A DNA stretch of 35,934 nucleotides, taken from NCBI GenBank assembly GCA_016795005.1, contig JAEUIV010000034.1:1-35934 (forward strand), given 5' to 3'. Numbering within the stretch: position 1 is the stretch's first letter; each line of letters begins with the position of its first letter. Below are positions 24,982-33,680 of this stretch, piece after piece. The DNA is from Phycisphaerae bacterium (GTDB taxonomy: Bacteria; Planctomycetota; Phycisphaerae; Phycisphaerales; UBA1924). Made by a program: the position numbers and the translations under genes. Below the pieces are notes generated by a model. It worked only from the letters and a program-made list of their open reading frames with translations. It made no database searches and was not told the origin of the DNA.

Positions 24982-27939
24982 TCACTTCGGCGTGACGATC
25001 CACCACGCGGAGGACCACGGCTCGATCGTGCTCGGCGCGCCGGGCGCCGAACCGCGGAAGGCCGCGGTGGGAAAGGGTCGATCCTGTCGATTGACCGCGC
25101 CGACGACGCGCAGGCCGTTGAGCGACCGCTCGAAGGCGAACACGTTGGAATCGCCGCTGTCGATGGATCGGGTCGCACCGTACCGCAGGACCGGCGCGAG
25201 CGATGGCTGAGTGCGGAGCCGCAGCCAGCGCGCGTGCTCGGCCCGCGCATCGGCATCGGCGCGGCCGTTCCACTTGATCAGGGTCGGGACGCCGGGATTG
25301 CCCCCTCCCCATGCGCCGATCTCCTCTCCCGCGGCGATGGTCGGCGCGCCGGCGTAGAGGCATCTCAGGGCAAGCCCCATGAGCACGGAACGCCGGGCCG
25401 CCGGAGTCGGCTCCTTTCCGTCTGAGACGCTCTCCAGCATGTTTGGACTGGCCAGGATGGCGCCCGCGGCGTCGTTGAACACGGGGAGCAGCGCCGCTTC
25501 GAGCGCTCGCGCGGTCATCCCGGGGCGTCGGCCGACCCAGTCCGTCACAGCCGACGCGAACGGTGCGTTTGTGTGCCCGTCGAAGCAATCGTCCTCAACT
25601 CGGAATGGCCCGGGATCCCGCAGGTCCGCGACGACAACGGCCTCGGGATTGATGGATCGGACCAGCGCCCGCCACTCACGCCAGAACTCTCCAGAAAGGT
25701 TGCGCGGCGAGAGCACGCGCCAGCCGTCGATCCCGTCGGAGGGGTTTCCGTCGCCGTTGGGGTCCATCCACCTCCGCGTGACCGCGAACACGAACTCGCG
25801 CGTCGGCGGAGCCAGCCCGCCGCGCGGTTCGCGGCGGAAACGGGGCAGCGCGGGGTTCTGATCCGCCGCGCCCCACGACGCGAGCCGGCCGTCTTCGCCG
25901 AACACCAAGGAGAACCAGCCGGCGTACGGACTCTCTCGCCCGTGGAGCGCGACATCTCGGAACGCGAAGTTGTCAGCGGTCGTCTGTCCGAAGTCGGCAT
26001 CGAGCACGACACGAAGTCCAGCCGCCCTCGCCGCCGGAAGAAACTCATCGATGAAAGAGCGGTCGGCCGCGCTCCAGCCCCACGTCTTCGGGTCGCCCGT
26101 CCCGTCGATCGCCTCCGCGGCCGAGGCGTTCGGCGCGGCGAGCGACGGGTCGATGTGCCGATGATCCCGCGTGTCCCGCTTGTGCCAGGACGGCGACTCA
26201 AAGATCGGACTGAGGCAGAGCGTCCCGACGCCGAGGTCGCGGAGTTCGCCGAACGCCTGCGCCAGCCCCTGGAGATCACCGCCGGGTGAATCGGGCGCGG
26301 CGGGGTCATTGAGCGCGTTGCCGTTCCGAAAGCGGCTGACGGGCACCTCGTACCAGACCGATCCCAGCGCCCAGGCCGGTCGGTCCGTGTCCGGTTCGAT
26401 GCTCGCCGAGTAGGGGGGAGTCGTGTATGAGTCCGTACCGTCGGTCAACGTGAAGGAGTAGAGCGCCTGAGGCTCCCCCGTCATCACGCGGGCCGACCAC
26501 CGATCAAAGCCGCCGGCGTTGGTGCCGCGGGTCAGCGGAACCTGCACGCGCTCGCGCCCCGAGGCGGCCGCCGTTTCGACGGTCATCACCACGCCCGTGA
26601 CATCGCCCGGGAGCGTGGAGAGGCCGATGTCCGCCAGACCCAGCGCGCGGGAGATCGGGACAAAGTCAAGCCCCGACCCGGGGTCGTGCCGCACGGCGGC
26701 GCGGTCGATCGAGTTGGGCTTGGCGTCGGGGAACTCCTTCGCGGACGGGCCGACCTGCATGACGCTCGCGGGCGATCCTCCCGGTCCGATCGCCGCCGAG
26801 CGCGCGGCGGGGTCGATCGCTTCGATCGAGTGATTGATGAGAAAGCGGTAACGCTGCTCACCCGCCGGCGGGTTGATGATCGTGAAGAACGACCCGTCCG
26901 CTCGCGCGGCGAGTTCCACCGCTCCCGGTCGGCCCGGGCGCGCCCAACGGTTGAAGTCGCCCACCAGGTGAACGGTCTCCGCCGGCTCGCTCGGGGTGAA
27001 CGCGAAGGACCGCCAGTTGCCGGGGATGAGCATGAGGGGCAGCGACGGATCGCGCTGCGTGACGACCGAACCGTCGCGCAGTTCGACGGCGTAGGTGCCC
27101 GCGGGCACCCGCACGTTCTGCGTGCCGACCGTTTCGCCCTCGCCCGCGCTCACCTCGGCGGCGAACAGCTCGGTGTCCCGCGCGAACGCCACCACGGCCC
27201 GGCGAACCCCGGGCGAGACCGGCTGGAGCGCGACCGTCCGCGTGTTGTGCCGGTCCTCCGCGGTCGCGTAGCGGAAGAGCGCCTCGGCCTCAATGTTCAG
27301 GTCCAGCTTCTTCTCGATCACCTGCCCCGCGTCCGAGAGCCTGATCGTGAGCGGGAGCGGACCTCGACCGTTGAGGACGATCTGAACGCGCCGCCCGTAC
27401 CGGTCGAGGGCGCGCTGCGCCCCGAGCCGCTCGCTCGGCGCTTCGAAGGAGATCATCCCGCGGTCCCAGCGGTCAACCGTGAGCGTTCGAGAGAAATCGA
27501 TCAGAATCGATCGCCCCTCGATCAGCGGCCCGAAAAGCCGGGCATCGAACACGGTCCGCTCCGCCTTGACACACAAAAACGTCCATGTCCGCTCCGGCGC
27601 GTTCAGGATGAGGCGAAAGACCCCGTCTCCGGGGACAAAGAGGGTCAGGTTCTCTCCCCGCTCGTCGAGCGAGTCCGCCTTTGCTCCCCGGCCGAACGAT
27701 TCACGCGCATCATCGTCCTGCCGGATGAGCCGGAACTCGTAGTCGCCGGCGGAAAAGGGCCGCTCGATTACGAGCCGGGACGAGCCTTCCTGTTGCGGCG
27801 TCAACCTCCACGAATCGTCGCCCGGGTTCCAGTCGTTGAATGTCCCGACCGCTCGCCACGTCTCGCCCGCGCGGACGCCGCCGGTCACCGTGAGCAACGA
27901 GAGCAGAAACGCGAGCAGAATGTGGCGGCGGTTGAACAT
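24982..27939 (-). CDS. Secreted multi-domain GH13-like protein, probably catalytically inactive
   Basis: A 985-residue exported protein (signal peptide ending GGVRAG). N-terminal and mid regions contain CBM48/E-set-like modules: ETWRAVGTFNDWNPGDDSW near residue 25 and VHLVGDFNRWARPG near 325. The rest is a GH13 barrel of the neopullulanase/cyclomaltodextrinase type, for example LSPIFESPSWHKRDTRDHRH. The catalytic signatures are altered. Region I reads LDADFGQTT instead of D-x-x-x-N-H. The nucleophile position after DGWR is Leu743. The acid/base position in VVADLRD is Asp772 instead of Glu. No H-D pair is seen in the last motif. It is likely a glucan-binding pseudoenzyme. Start ATG 27939; tmk ends 29 bases upstream. 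Confidence 0.92.
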   Translation of the reverse strand: MFNRRHILLAFLLSLLTVTGGVRAGETWRAVGTFNDWNPGDDSWRLTPQQEGSSRLVIERPFSAGDYEFRLIRQDDDARESFGRGAKADSLDERGENLTLFVPGDGVFRLILNAPERTWTFLCVKAERTVFDARLFGPLIEGRSILIDFSRTLTVDRWDRGMISFEAPSERLGAQRALDRYGRRVQIVLNGRGPLPLTIRLSDAGQVIEKKLDLNIEAEALFRYATAEDRHNTRTVALQPVSPGVRRAVVAFARDTELFAAEVSAGEGETVGTQNVRVPAGTYAVELRDGSVVTQRDPSLPLMLIPGNWRSFAFTPSEPAETVHLVGDFNRWARPGRPGAVELAARADGSFFTIINPPAGEQRYRFLINHSIEAIDPAARSAAIGPGGSPASVMQVGPSAKEFPDAKPNSIDRAAVRHDPGSGLDFVPISRALGLADIGLSTLPGDVTGVVMTVETAAASGRERVQVPLTRGTNAGGFDRWSARVMTGEPQALYSFTLTDGTDSYTTPPYSASIEPDTDRPAWALGSVWYEVPVSRFRNGNALNDPAAPDSPGGDLQGLAQAFGELRDLGVGTLCLSPIFESPSWHKRDTRDHRHIDPSLAAPNASAAEAIDGTGDPKTWGWSAADRSFIDEFLPAARAAGLRVVLDADFGQTTADNFAFRDVALHGRESPYAGWFSLVFGEDGRLASWGAADQNPALPRFRREPRGGLAPPTREFVFAVTRRWMDPNGDGNPSDGIDGWRVLSPRNLSGEFWREWRALVRSINPEAVVVADLRDPGPFRVEDDCFDGHTNAPFASAVTDWVGRRPGMTARALEAALLPVFNDAAGAILASPNMLESVSDGKEPTPAARRSVLMGLALRCLYAGAPTIAAGEEIGAWGGGNPGVPTLIKWNGRADADARAEHARWLRLRTQPSLAPVLRYGATRSIDSGDSNVFAFERSLNGLRVVGAVNRQDRPFPTAAFRGSAPGAPSTIEPWSSAWWIVTPK

Positions 27940-27968
27940 GCCGAAGAGGATACGCGCCCGCGGGACGA

Positions 27969-28649
27969 TCAGGCGAAGCGGGCGGCGCGGCCTTCCAGCG
28001 CGCGGAGCATGTCGGCGGTCACGCGATCCGGGTCGCGCCGCGCGTCGATCACCGCGTAGTGCTCGGGATCGCGCGAAGCCTGATCGAGGTACCCGGACCG
28101 GACCTTCCGATGAAACTCGGCCCCCTTCTGCTCCATCCGGTCGAGCAGCGGATTCAGCCGCGACTGCGCCGTCTGCTCATCGACATCAAAGACCAGCACC
28201 AGGTCAGGCCAGCACGCCCCCGGCGTGCCCGGCGTGCCGCAGGCGGCGCACGCGACCGCCATGATCTCGTCAGCGGGCAGCCCCCCCGCCGCCCCCTGGT
28301 ACGCGAACGTGGATGAAACGAAACGGTCGGCGAGCACCAGTTCCCCGCGCGCCAGCGCCGGGCGGATGCGCTGCTCGACCAGTTGCGCCCGGCTGGCCAT
28401 ATACAGCATCATCTCGCACCGCAGCGCCATCTCGGTATGGATGGGATCGAGCAGGATGTCGCGGATGCGCTCGCCGACCTCGGTGCCGCCCGGCTCGCGC
28501 ACCTCGCACACCGTCATCCCGGCCTCCCGCGCCGCATCCATCAATCGGCGGAACTGCGTGGACTTCCCGCTCCCGTCCGGACCGTCAAACACGATGAACC
28601 GCCCGGCGTAGGCGCGGAGGAAGGAAGTTTCGGCGAGTCCGTTCGGCAC
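27969..28649 (-). CDS. tmk: Thymidylate kinase
   Basis: Phosphorylates dTMP to dTDP in the cytoplasm. The P-loop FDGPDGSGKST lies near the N-terminus, the dTMP-binding REPGGTEVGERIRDILL follows, and DRFVSSTFAYQGAAGG is the conserved DR-Y/S-S motif. The lid region near SRLNPLLDRMEQKG lacks an extra Arg-rich stretch. The GTG at 28649 puts the P-loop at the usual distance (about 20 residues); an ATG at 28706 would add 19 residues starting just after cysS. Neither has a clear ribosome site. It lies in a minus-strand run after cysS and before the GH13-like gene. Confidence 0.95.
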   Translation of the reverse strand: MPNGLAETSFLRAYAGRFIVFDGPDGSGKSTQFRRLMDAAREAGMTVCEVREPGGTEVGERIRDILLDPIHTEMALRCEMMLYMASRAQLVEQRIRPALARGELVLADRFVSSTFAYQGAAGGLPADEIMAVACAACGTPGTPGACWPDLVLVFDVDEQTAQSRLNPLLDRMEQKGAEFHRKVRSGYLDQASRDPEHYAVIDARRDPDRVTADMLRALEGRAARFA

Positions 28650-28713
28650 GCGGCGGATTGTAGTGACGCACGAAACCCGCGTGTGCTCCGATGATCCACC
28701 CAGCATCGCGGCG

Positions 28714-30300
28714 CTACAGCCCGACCTTCCGCGACCAGGTCGGACCCTGCGGCGTGTCCGTCACCACGACGCGCAGCGCATCCAGTTCCTTTCGAAGTCG
28801 GTCGGCCTCGGGCCAGTCCTTGGCGGCGCGGGCCGCGGTGCGCGCGGCGACGAGCGCGTCGATCCGCGCGGACTCATCCGTGTCCCCCGAGGCGACGGCA
28901 ACGGGCGCGCCCGCGAGAGAAAGCACGCCCAGCACGTCATCGAATGTCCGCATGAGCGCCGCATCGTCGGCCGAGGGAGCGGGGACACCGTTGATGAAAA
29001 TATTGATCGCCGCGATCGCCCCGGCAACATTGAGGTCGTCGTTCAGCGCGTCCGTGAAGGCCTGACGCGCCTCCTCGCGTGCGGCGGATGGTTCTCCCGT
29101 CGGCTCGCTCCCGGCCGACGAGGCGTTCATGAACCGCCGCCATCGCTCGATCATGCGCTGAGAGTCCTTCAGCCCCTGCTCGGTGAAGTTCGAGTTGCTC
29201 CGGTAGTGCGTCTTGATGAGTTCGAGGCGGATGGCCCCCGGCTCGAACCCCTTTCCCAGCAGGTCGCGCAGGGTGTAGAAGTTCCCCTTGCTCTTGCTCA
29301 TCTTCGCCCCCTCGACCATCAGGAACCGCGTGTGGAACCAGACGCGGGCGAACTGCTCCGTGCCGTGGGCGCAGCAGGACTGCGCGATCTCGCACTCGTG
29401 ATGGGGAAAGATGTTGTCCTCGCCCCCGGAGTGCAGGTCGATGACGTTGCCGAGGAGTTGTTCGGCCATGACGGAGCACTCGATATGCCAGCCGGGATAG
29501 CCTTCTTTCAACGGCGAGGGGCGACCAAGCACCTGCGATGGGTTCCAGCGCATCAGGTGAGACGGGTCCGGCTTCCAGAGCATGAAGTCGGCGGGATGCT
29601 TCTTGATCTGCTGCGTCGAGTCCGAGACTCGGCCGCCGGCGCCGGAGCGGATTTTTTCGATCGTGTTGCCGGAGAGCCGGCCGTAGTCGGGGAACGACTG
29701 TGTGTTGAAGTAGGCGACGCCGTCAGAAGCGATATAGGCGTGGCCGCGTTCGATCAGCGTCTCGATCATTTCGAGCATGGGGCGGATGTATCGCGTGGGA
29801 CGGGGCATGCACGAGGGATCGCGGTCGAAGTCGTCGATGATGCGGAGGCCGAGGGTGCGCGCATCCCTGATGAAGGCGTCGGCGTAGAAGTCGGCGATGG
29901 CGTAGGGATCCGATGGATCGATGTTCGCGTCGGCGGGGAGGGCGCCGGATTTTTTCTGTTCGAGGAGGCGCTTGCGCGCCACCTCCATGCGGTCTTCGCC
30001 CGCGCCGTCCGCCGCGTCACCGCCCGCGTCGGGGTCGGTCATGTGGCCGACATCGGTGATATTCATGACCTGCCGGACGCGGTGCCCGCCATGGCAGAGC
30101 GGCGATTCGATCCAGCGGCGGAGCAGGTCGGCATTGAGGAATGATCGGAAGTTCCCGATGTGGGCGTAGTCGTAGACCGTCGGGCCGCAGGAATAGAAGG
30201 TGATGGTGGGTGTGAAGGGGAGCGAAGCCGCGGCGGCGGTCCGGCCCGGGAAGAAGGGCTCGACGGCGTTCGTCAGCGTGTTGTAGAGCCGCAGCGGCAT
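28714..30300 (-). CDS. cysS: Cysteinyl-tRNA synthetase
   Basis: Attaches cysteine to tRNA-Cys. The HIGH motif appears as AHIGN within SCGPTVYDYAHIGNFRSF, and KMSKS as EGAKMSKSKGNFYTLRDLL. The zinc ligands are visible: Cys in FYSCGPTVYD, Cys in WHIECSVMA and His/Glu in IFPHHECEIA. The length (528 residues) exceeds the usual 460-480, mainly through an acidic insertion soon after the HIGH region (TDPDAGGDAADGAGEDRMEV) and a serine-rich linker near SSAGSEPTGEPSAAREEA. ATG 30300 begins the family sequence LRLYNTLTN; the open extension beyond it overlaps the neighbouring secreted-protein gene. It is probably co-transcribed with tmk. Confidence 0.98.
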   Translation of the reverse strand: MPLRLYNTLTNAVEPFFPGRTAAAASLPFTPTITFYSCGPTVYDYAHIGNFRSFLNADLLRRWIESPLCHGGHRVRQVMNITDVGHMTDPDAGGDAADGAGEDRMEVARKRLLEQKKSGALPADANIDPSDPYAIADFYADAFIRDARTLGLRIIDDFDRDPSCMPRPTRYIRPMLEMIETLIERGHAYIASDGVAYFNTQSFPDYGRLSGNTIEKIRSGAGGRVSDSTQQIKKHPADFMLWKPDPSHLMRWNPSQVLGRPSPLKEGYPGWHIECSVMAEQLLGNVIDLHSGGEDNIFPHHECEIAQSCCAHGTEQFARVWFHTRFLMVEGAKMSKSKGNFYTLRDLLGKGFEPGAIRLELIKTHYRSNSNFTEQGLKDSQRMIERWRRFMNASSAGSEPTGEPSAAREEARQAFTDALNDDLNVAGAIAAINIFINGVPAPSADDAALMRTFDDVLGVLSLAGAPVAVASGDTDESARIDALVAARTAARAAKDWPEADRLRKELDALRVVVTDTPQGPTWSRKVGL

Positions 30301-30320
30301 GCCGCCAGTGTACGGCGGGT

Positions 30321-31328
30321 TCAAGGCGTGCAGGTCGCGTTCCAGGAGGTGAGGACGGCGGTGATGTCGGCGAAGTTGACGGTGTTGTTTCGATCGGCGT
30401 CGCCGTATTGCTGGCACTGCGGGTTCGCGGGGCTGGCGAGGTAGACGTCGTCGATCTGGATGTGGGCGGGGGCGTCAAATGCGCCGAATCGGAGTTCGGA
30501 CGTAGCGCCGGCGGCGACGAGAACCAAGGTGAAGTGCGCCCACCCCCCGCCGCTGGCCGGCGCGGGCTGGGCGGTGTAGACGGGCTGGCCGTTCCAGAGG
30601 ACTCTGAGTCGATCGCCGCTGTACCCGGCGTTGTAGGCCCAGAACTGGAGGACATAGACGCTGCCGGGCTGGGTCGGGACGGTCTGCCAGATCTGATCGT
30701 CCTGACCATTGAGAGCACCGAAATAGGCGCCGTAGGTGCCCGTGTGCGCTTCGGTCGTGACGCTGAACAGCGTTCCGGTCGGGGCGGGCATGGTGTTCCA
30801 TCCGGAGAAATCGCCGGATTCAAAGGATGGGTTCACGATGAGGTTGTCAGGCTCGACGGAGACATCGTCGAGCAGAATCGATGCCGGGCCGTCGAACGCG
30901 CGGAAGCGAAGAAAGGTTGAGGGCGCGGTGCCGGTGACGGCGAACGTGACTCTGGTCCAGGCGCCGGGATAGGTCACGGGAGCCTGGTAGACGAGGAACT
31001 CGGTGCCCCATTCGACGGTAAAGCCGTCGTTGCCGATGCCGCTGTTGAAGATCCAGAAGGAGAGTGTGTAGCGGCTTCCGGCCGCCGTGGGGATGTACTG
31101 CCAGATCGAGTCGAACTGCCCCCCGGTGGCGCCGAACGACACGCCGTAGGTTCCGCTGTGCGGCACGAAGGCGACGCTGAAGAGGGATCCTGATGGGGCG
31201 GGGGCGGTGCTCCATCCTGAGAAGTTTCCGGTCTCGAACCCGCCGTTGACGACGAGGTTCGCGGCCTGCGCGGACAGGCACGAGACGGCAAGCACGAGGC
31301 CGGCCACGATCGAACGAACACAGGCCAT
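30321..31328 (-). CDS. Secreted protein with two carbohydrate-binding-like repeats and a dockerin-like tail
   Basis: A 335-residue exported protein (signal peptide ending SCLSAQA). It has two tandem beta-sandwich repeats of about 130 residues, each starting with a variant of LVVNGGFETGNFSGWS / LIVNPSFESGDFSGWN and ending in a LLDDVSVEP / IDDVYLASP strand. This is the layout of CBM4/9-like or DUF642-like domains. The C-terminus is a single dockerin/EF-hand-like segment, GDADRNNTVNFADITAVL, common in Phycisphaerae exported proteins. Start ATG 31328 with GAGAGGAG upstream. The substrate is unknown. It ends 20 bases before cysS. Confidence 0.9.
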   Translation of the reverse strand: MACVRSIVAGLVLAVSCLSAQAANLVVNGGFETGNFSGWSTAPAPSGSLFSVAFVPHSGTYGVSFGATGGQFDSIWQYIPTAAGSRYTLSFWIFNSGIGNDGFTVEWGTEFLVYQAPVTYPGAWTRVTFAVTGTAPSTFLRFRAFDGPASILLDDVSVEPDNLIVNPSFESGDFSGWNTMPAPTGTLFSVTTEAHTGTYGAYFGALNGQDDQIWQTVPTQPGSVYVLQFWAYNAGYSGDRLRVLWNGQPVYTAQPAPASGGGWAHFTLVLVAAGATSELRFGAFDAPAHIQIDDVYLASPANPQCQQYGDADRNNTVNFADITAVLTSWNATCTP

Positions 31329-31542
31329 GACAGCATCGCTCCTCTCTTCGGCGCACGCCGATCGCTCCCGGCGGGCCTTGCGCCATGGGAAACCCGCCGC
31401 ATGATCATAAGGCGTCCGCGACGCGCCGGACCAAGCCGTTCCGCGACGTCCATCGCTTGGAGGTGGAGCCTGCATGATCCGCCCGCGCCTCGGAGATCGA
31501 GCGCAAGGCGTCCGATAAACCGGCGGCGTGAGACCGATCGGT

Positions 31543-32928
31543 TCAGGCGGGATGAGATTCCGTCGTGGCTCGGCTTGTGGGCTGCTGGTCGGCGATCGGC
31601 GGGTGGGCCTCATCCGAGGCGTCTTCCGCGGGGAGTTCGACGGCGGCGACACGGACCCTGAGAATTCGCGTCGGCTCGGCCTTGAGAACGGTGACGCGGA
31701 ACTCGTCGGTCTCCAGCGTCTCACCGGCGACGGGGATATGCCCGAACCGTGAGAGCGCGAACCCGCCGACCGTGTCGTAGTCCTCGCCCTCGGGGATCGA
31801 GATGTTCAGCGGCTCGAGTTGCTCGTTGGCGTCGATGATGTAGGCCCGCGCGTCGATGTCCGCTGAGCGGTCGGCGTGGTTGACATCGATCGCAGGAACG
31901 GTGTCGGTGTTCGGCTCGTACTCATCCTGGATCTCCCCGACGATCTCTTCGAGCAGGTCCTCGAACGTCACGAGGCCCGTCGTACCGCCGTACTCGTCGA
32001 GGACGATCGCCAGGTGGACCTTGCGGACCCGAAGTTCGTACAGCAGGTCGGTCAGCGGCTTGGTCTCGGGCACCCACACCGGCCGCCGAAGGACGGGCTT
32101 CAACCGGAACGTCGTGGGGTCCGATCCGAGGTACTTGATCAGGTCCTTCGCGTACAGAACCCCCGCGATGTGATCGAGGTCTCCCTGATACACCGGGATG
32201 CGGCTGTGACCTCGCTCCTCGATGAACTTCTGGATGCTCGCCAGGTCGTCCGTCAGTTCGAGCGCCTCGATCTCCGTGCGAGGCGTCATGATCTCCTCGA
32301 CCGTGCGGTCCTTGAACCCGACGATGGATTCGATCATGTCCCGTTCGTTCTCGTCGAGTTGTCCCCCGCGTTCCCCCTCGGCGACCGCCGAGATGATCTC
32401 CTCCTGGATCTGCTCTTCCTTCGTCAGGTGTTCGGCCCCGACGAGCCGCTTCACCGCGCTGTCCACGAACGAGATCGCCCGCAACGGCCACGCCAGCGCG
32501 TGGACCAGCCTCAGCAGGGCCGCAAACGCGCAGAGCAGGCGCTCGCCCGCATGTTCCGCGATGCTCATGGGCAGCACGATGCCGAAGAAATACACGATGA
32601 TGCACGCGAAGACCGTCCCCGCCAGCAGCGACGGCGCGTTCAGCGCCACGCCGGAGGCCTCGCCCCGCTGCACGACGCGGAACACGTTGAAGAGCAGCAC
32701 CGCCGAGACCGTGGTCGCCACGTTGCAGACCGATCGGAGGAACCCCGTCGCCAGCACGTGCCCCGGCACATCCGCAAGGATCCCCTCGATCAGCGATGAT
32801 CGGCCCCGCGCCTCCACGATCGCCTGCAGCCGGACCACGCTGTAATCCTGCAGCGCATAGTGCAGCGCCGAGAGAAGAGTCCCCAGCGGCGCCGCGACGA
32901 GCAACACCCACAACGCGGGAGCGGTCAC
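31543..32928 (-). CDS. HlyC/CorC-family transporter (CNNM-CBS-CorC)
   Basis: A 461-residue inner-membrane protein. Four hydrophobic segments at the N-terminus (for example LWVLLVAAPLGTLLSAL and FACIIVYFFGIVLPMSI) form the CNNM domain. A paired CBS domain follows (VEEIMTPRTEIEALEL, then VHLAIVLDEYGGTTGLVTFEDLLEEIVGEI). The C-terminal CorC_HlyC domain includes DYDTVGGFALSRFGHIP. Family members export magnesium or cobalt ions and respond to nucleotide binding at the CBS pair. The GTG start at 32928 overlaps the ybeY stop (GTGA) and is preceded by GGTGGAG, so translation is coupled to ybeY. The ybeY-corC order is typical of many bacteria. Confidence 0.94.
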   Translation of the reverse strand: MTAPALWVLLVAAPLGTLLSALHYALQDYSVVRLQAIVEARGRSSLIEGILADVPGHVLATGFLRSVCNVATTVSAVLLFNVFRVVQRGEASGVALNAPSLLAGTVFACIIVYFFGIVLPMSIAEHAGERLLCAFAALLRLVHALAWPLRAISFVDSAVKRLVGAEHLTKEEQIQEEIISAVAEGERGGQLDENERDMIESIVGFKDRTVEEIMTPRTEIEALELTDDLASIQKFIEERGHSRIPVYQGDLDHIAGVLYAKDLIKYLGSDPTTFRLKPVLRRPVWVPETKPLTDLLYELRVRKVHLAIVLDEYGGTTGLVTFEDLLEEIVGEIQDEYEPNTDTVPAIDVNHADRSADIDARAYIIDANEQLEPLNISIPEGEDYDTVGGFALSRFGHIPVAGETLETDEFRVTVLKAEPTRILRVRVAAVELPAEDASDEAHPPIADQQPTSRATTESHPA

Positions 32929-33509
32929 GAGACTCCACCCCCCGGCGCGCCGGCGGGACGCTTGAAGACCGGCCCGACGCCGATCGCCGTCAGGATGTCG
33001 TCTTCCAGCGCGTGCATCGACGCCGACCGGGCGTCGTCGTGGTCGTCGTGCCCGAGGCAGTGCAGGAGGCCGTGGACCATGTAGAGGAGAAGTTCGTGCT
33101 CGACCGGAACGCCGGTCGCGGCGTGCTGGCGCTCCGCTTCGTCGAGGCACACAAGCAGGTCAACATCCAGAAAAAGCGACGACCCCGCGTCGCTCGGATC
33201 GGACAGGTCGAAGGTGATCACGTCGGTCGTCCCGTCCACGCCGAGGTGGTCCTTGTGGGCCGTCGCCATCTCTCCATCCGCGACGATCCGTATCCGGCAC
33301 TCCCCCCCCACCCCGAGGTGGTCCACCACGCGCCGCAGGCTCCGGTCGAGCCACGACTTCAACTCGGGAGACAAACGACCGGTCCCGTCCGCGATGCCGA
33401 CGGCCGCCATCGACATGCCGGGCGTGGCCGAGTCCACCCTTCGGACGCCCGGCGCGCGGTCGGCCGGGGTCGGAACGGAAGTTTTTGGGTCGATTTCGGG
33501 TCCAGCCAT
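32925..33509 (-). CDS. ybeY: Endoribonuclease YbeY
   Basis: A 194-residue zinc-dependent single-strand RNase that takes part in 16S rRNA 3'-end maturation and ribosome quality control. The signature HGLLHCLGHDDHDD is the H-G-x-L-H-x-x-G-x-D-H metal site. Upstream is the substrate-fold strand TDVITFDLSDP. The first 40 residues form an extra, low-complexity extension; a start further inside, for example at Met32, is possible. The ATG at 33509 has only a weak ribosome site. It overlaps the corC gene by four bases. Confidence 0.95.
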   Translation of the reverse strand: MAGPEIDPKTSVPTPADRAPGVRRVDSATPGMSMAAVGIADGTGRLSPELKSWLDRSLRRVVDHLGVGGECRIRIVADGEMATAHKDHLGVDGTTDVITFDLSDPSDAGSSLFLDVDLLVCLDEAERQHAATGVPVEHELLLYMVHGLLHCLGHDDHDDARSASMHALEDDILTAIGVGPVFKRPAGAPGGGVS

Positions 33510-33592
33510 AAGAACTCAGCCCCCAGTCTGGGCACATTCTAGGTCGGCCGATCCGGGCCAATGGAATCGCCGAAGAAGGTGTTTGTTTGGGG

Positions 33593-33642
33593 CAAAAACA
33601 CCGCATCCCGTCCGAATCTCGTCGAGATTGGGGCGGGATGCG
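33593..33642 (-). terminator. Rho-independent terminator of the GH56 gene
   Basis: On the minus strand a long stem (outer arms CGCATCCCG and CGGGATGCG, inner AATCTCG/CGAGATT) is followed by GTGTTTTTG. It lies about 40 bases past the stop of the hyaluronidase-like gene and separates it from ybeY. Confidence 0.85.
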
Positions 33643-33680
33643 TTGAACTGGTCTGTTGGATTGTCGAATCGTGGGTCGGC

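Noticed and set aside
31329-31542. Hairpins upstream of the dockerin-type secreted gene resembling a riboswitch (GGCGGG...CCCGCC, then TCGGCG/CGCCGA)
   Set aside because: No conserved core of c-di-GMP or other known riboswitches could be matched; GC-rich DNA forms such hairpins by chance.
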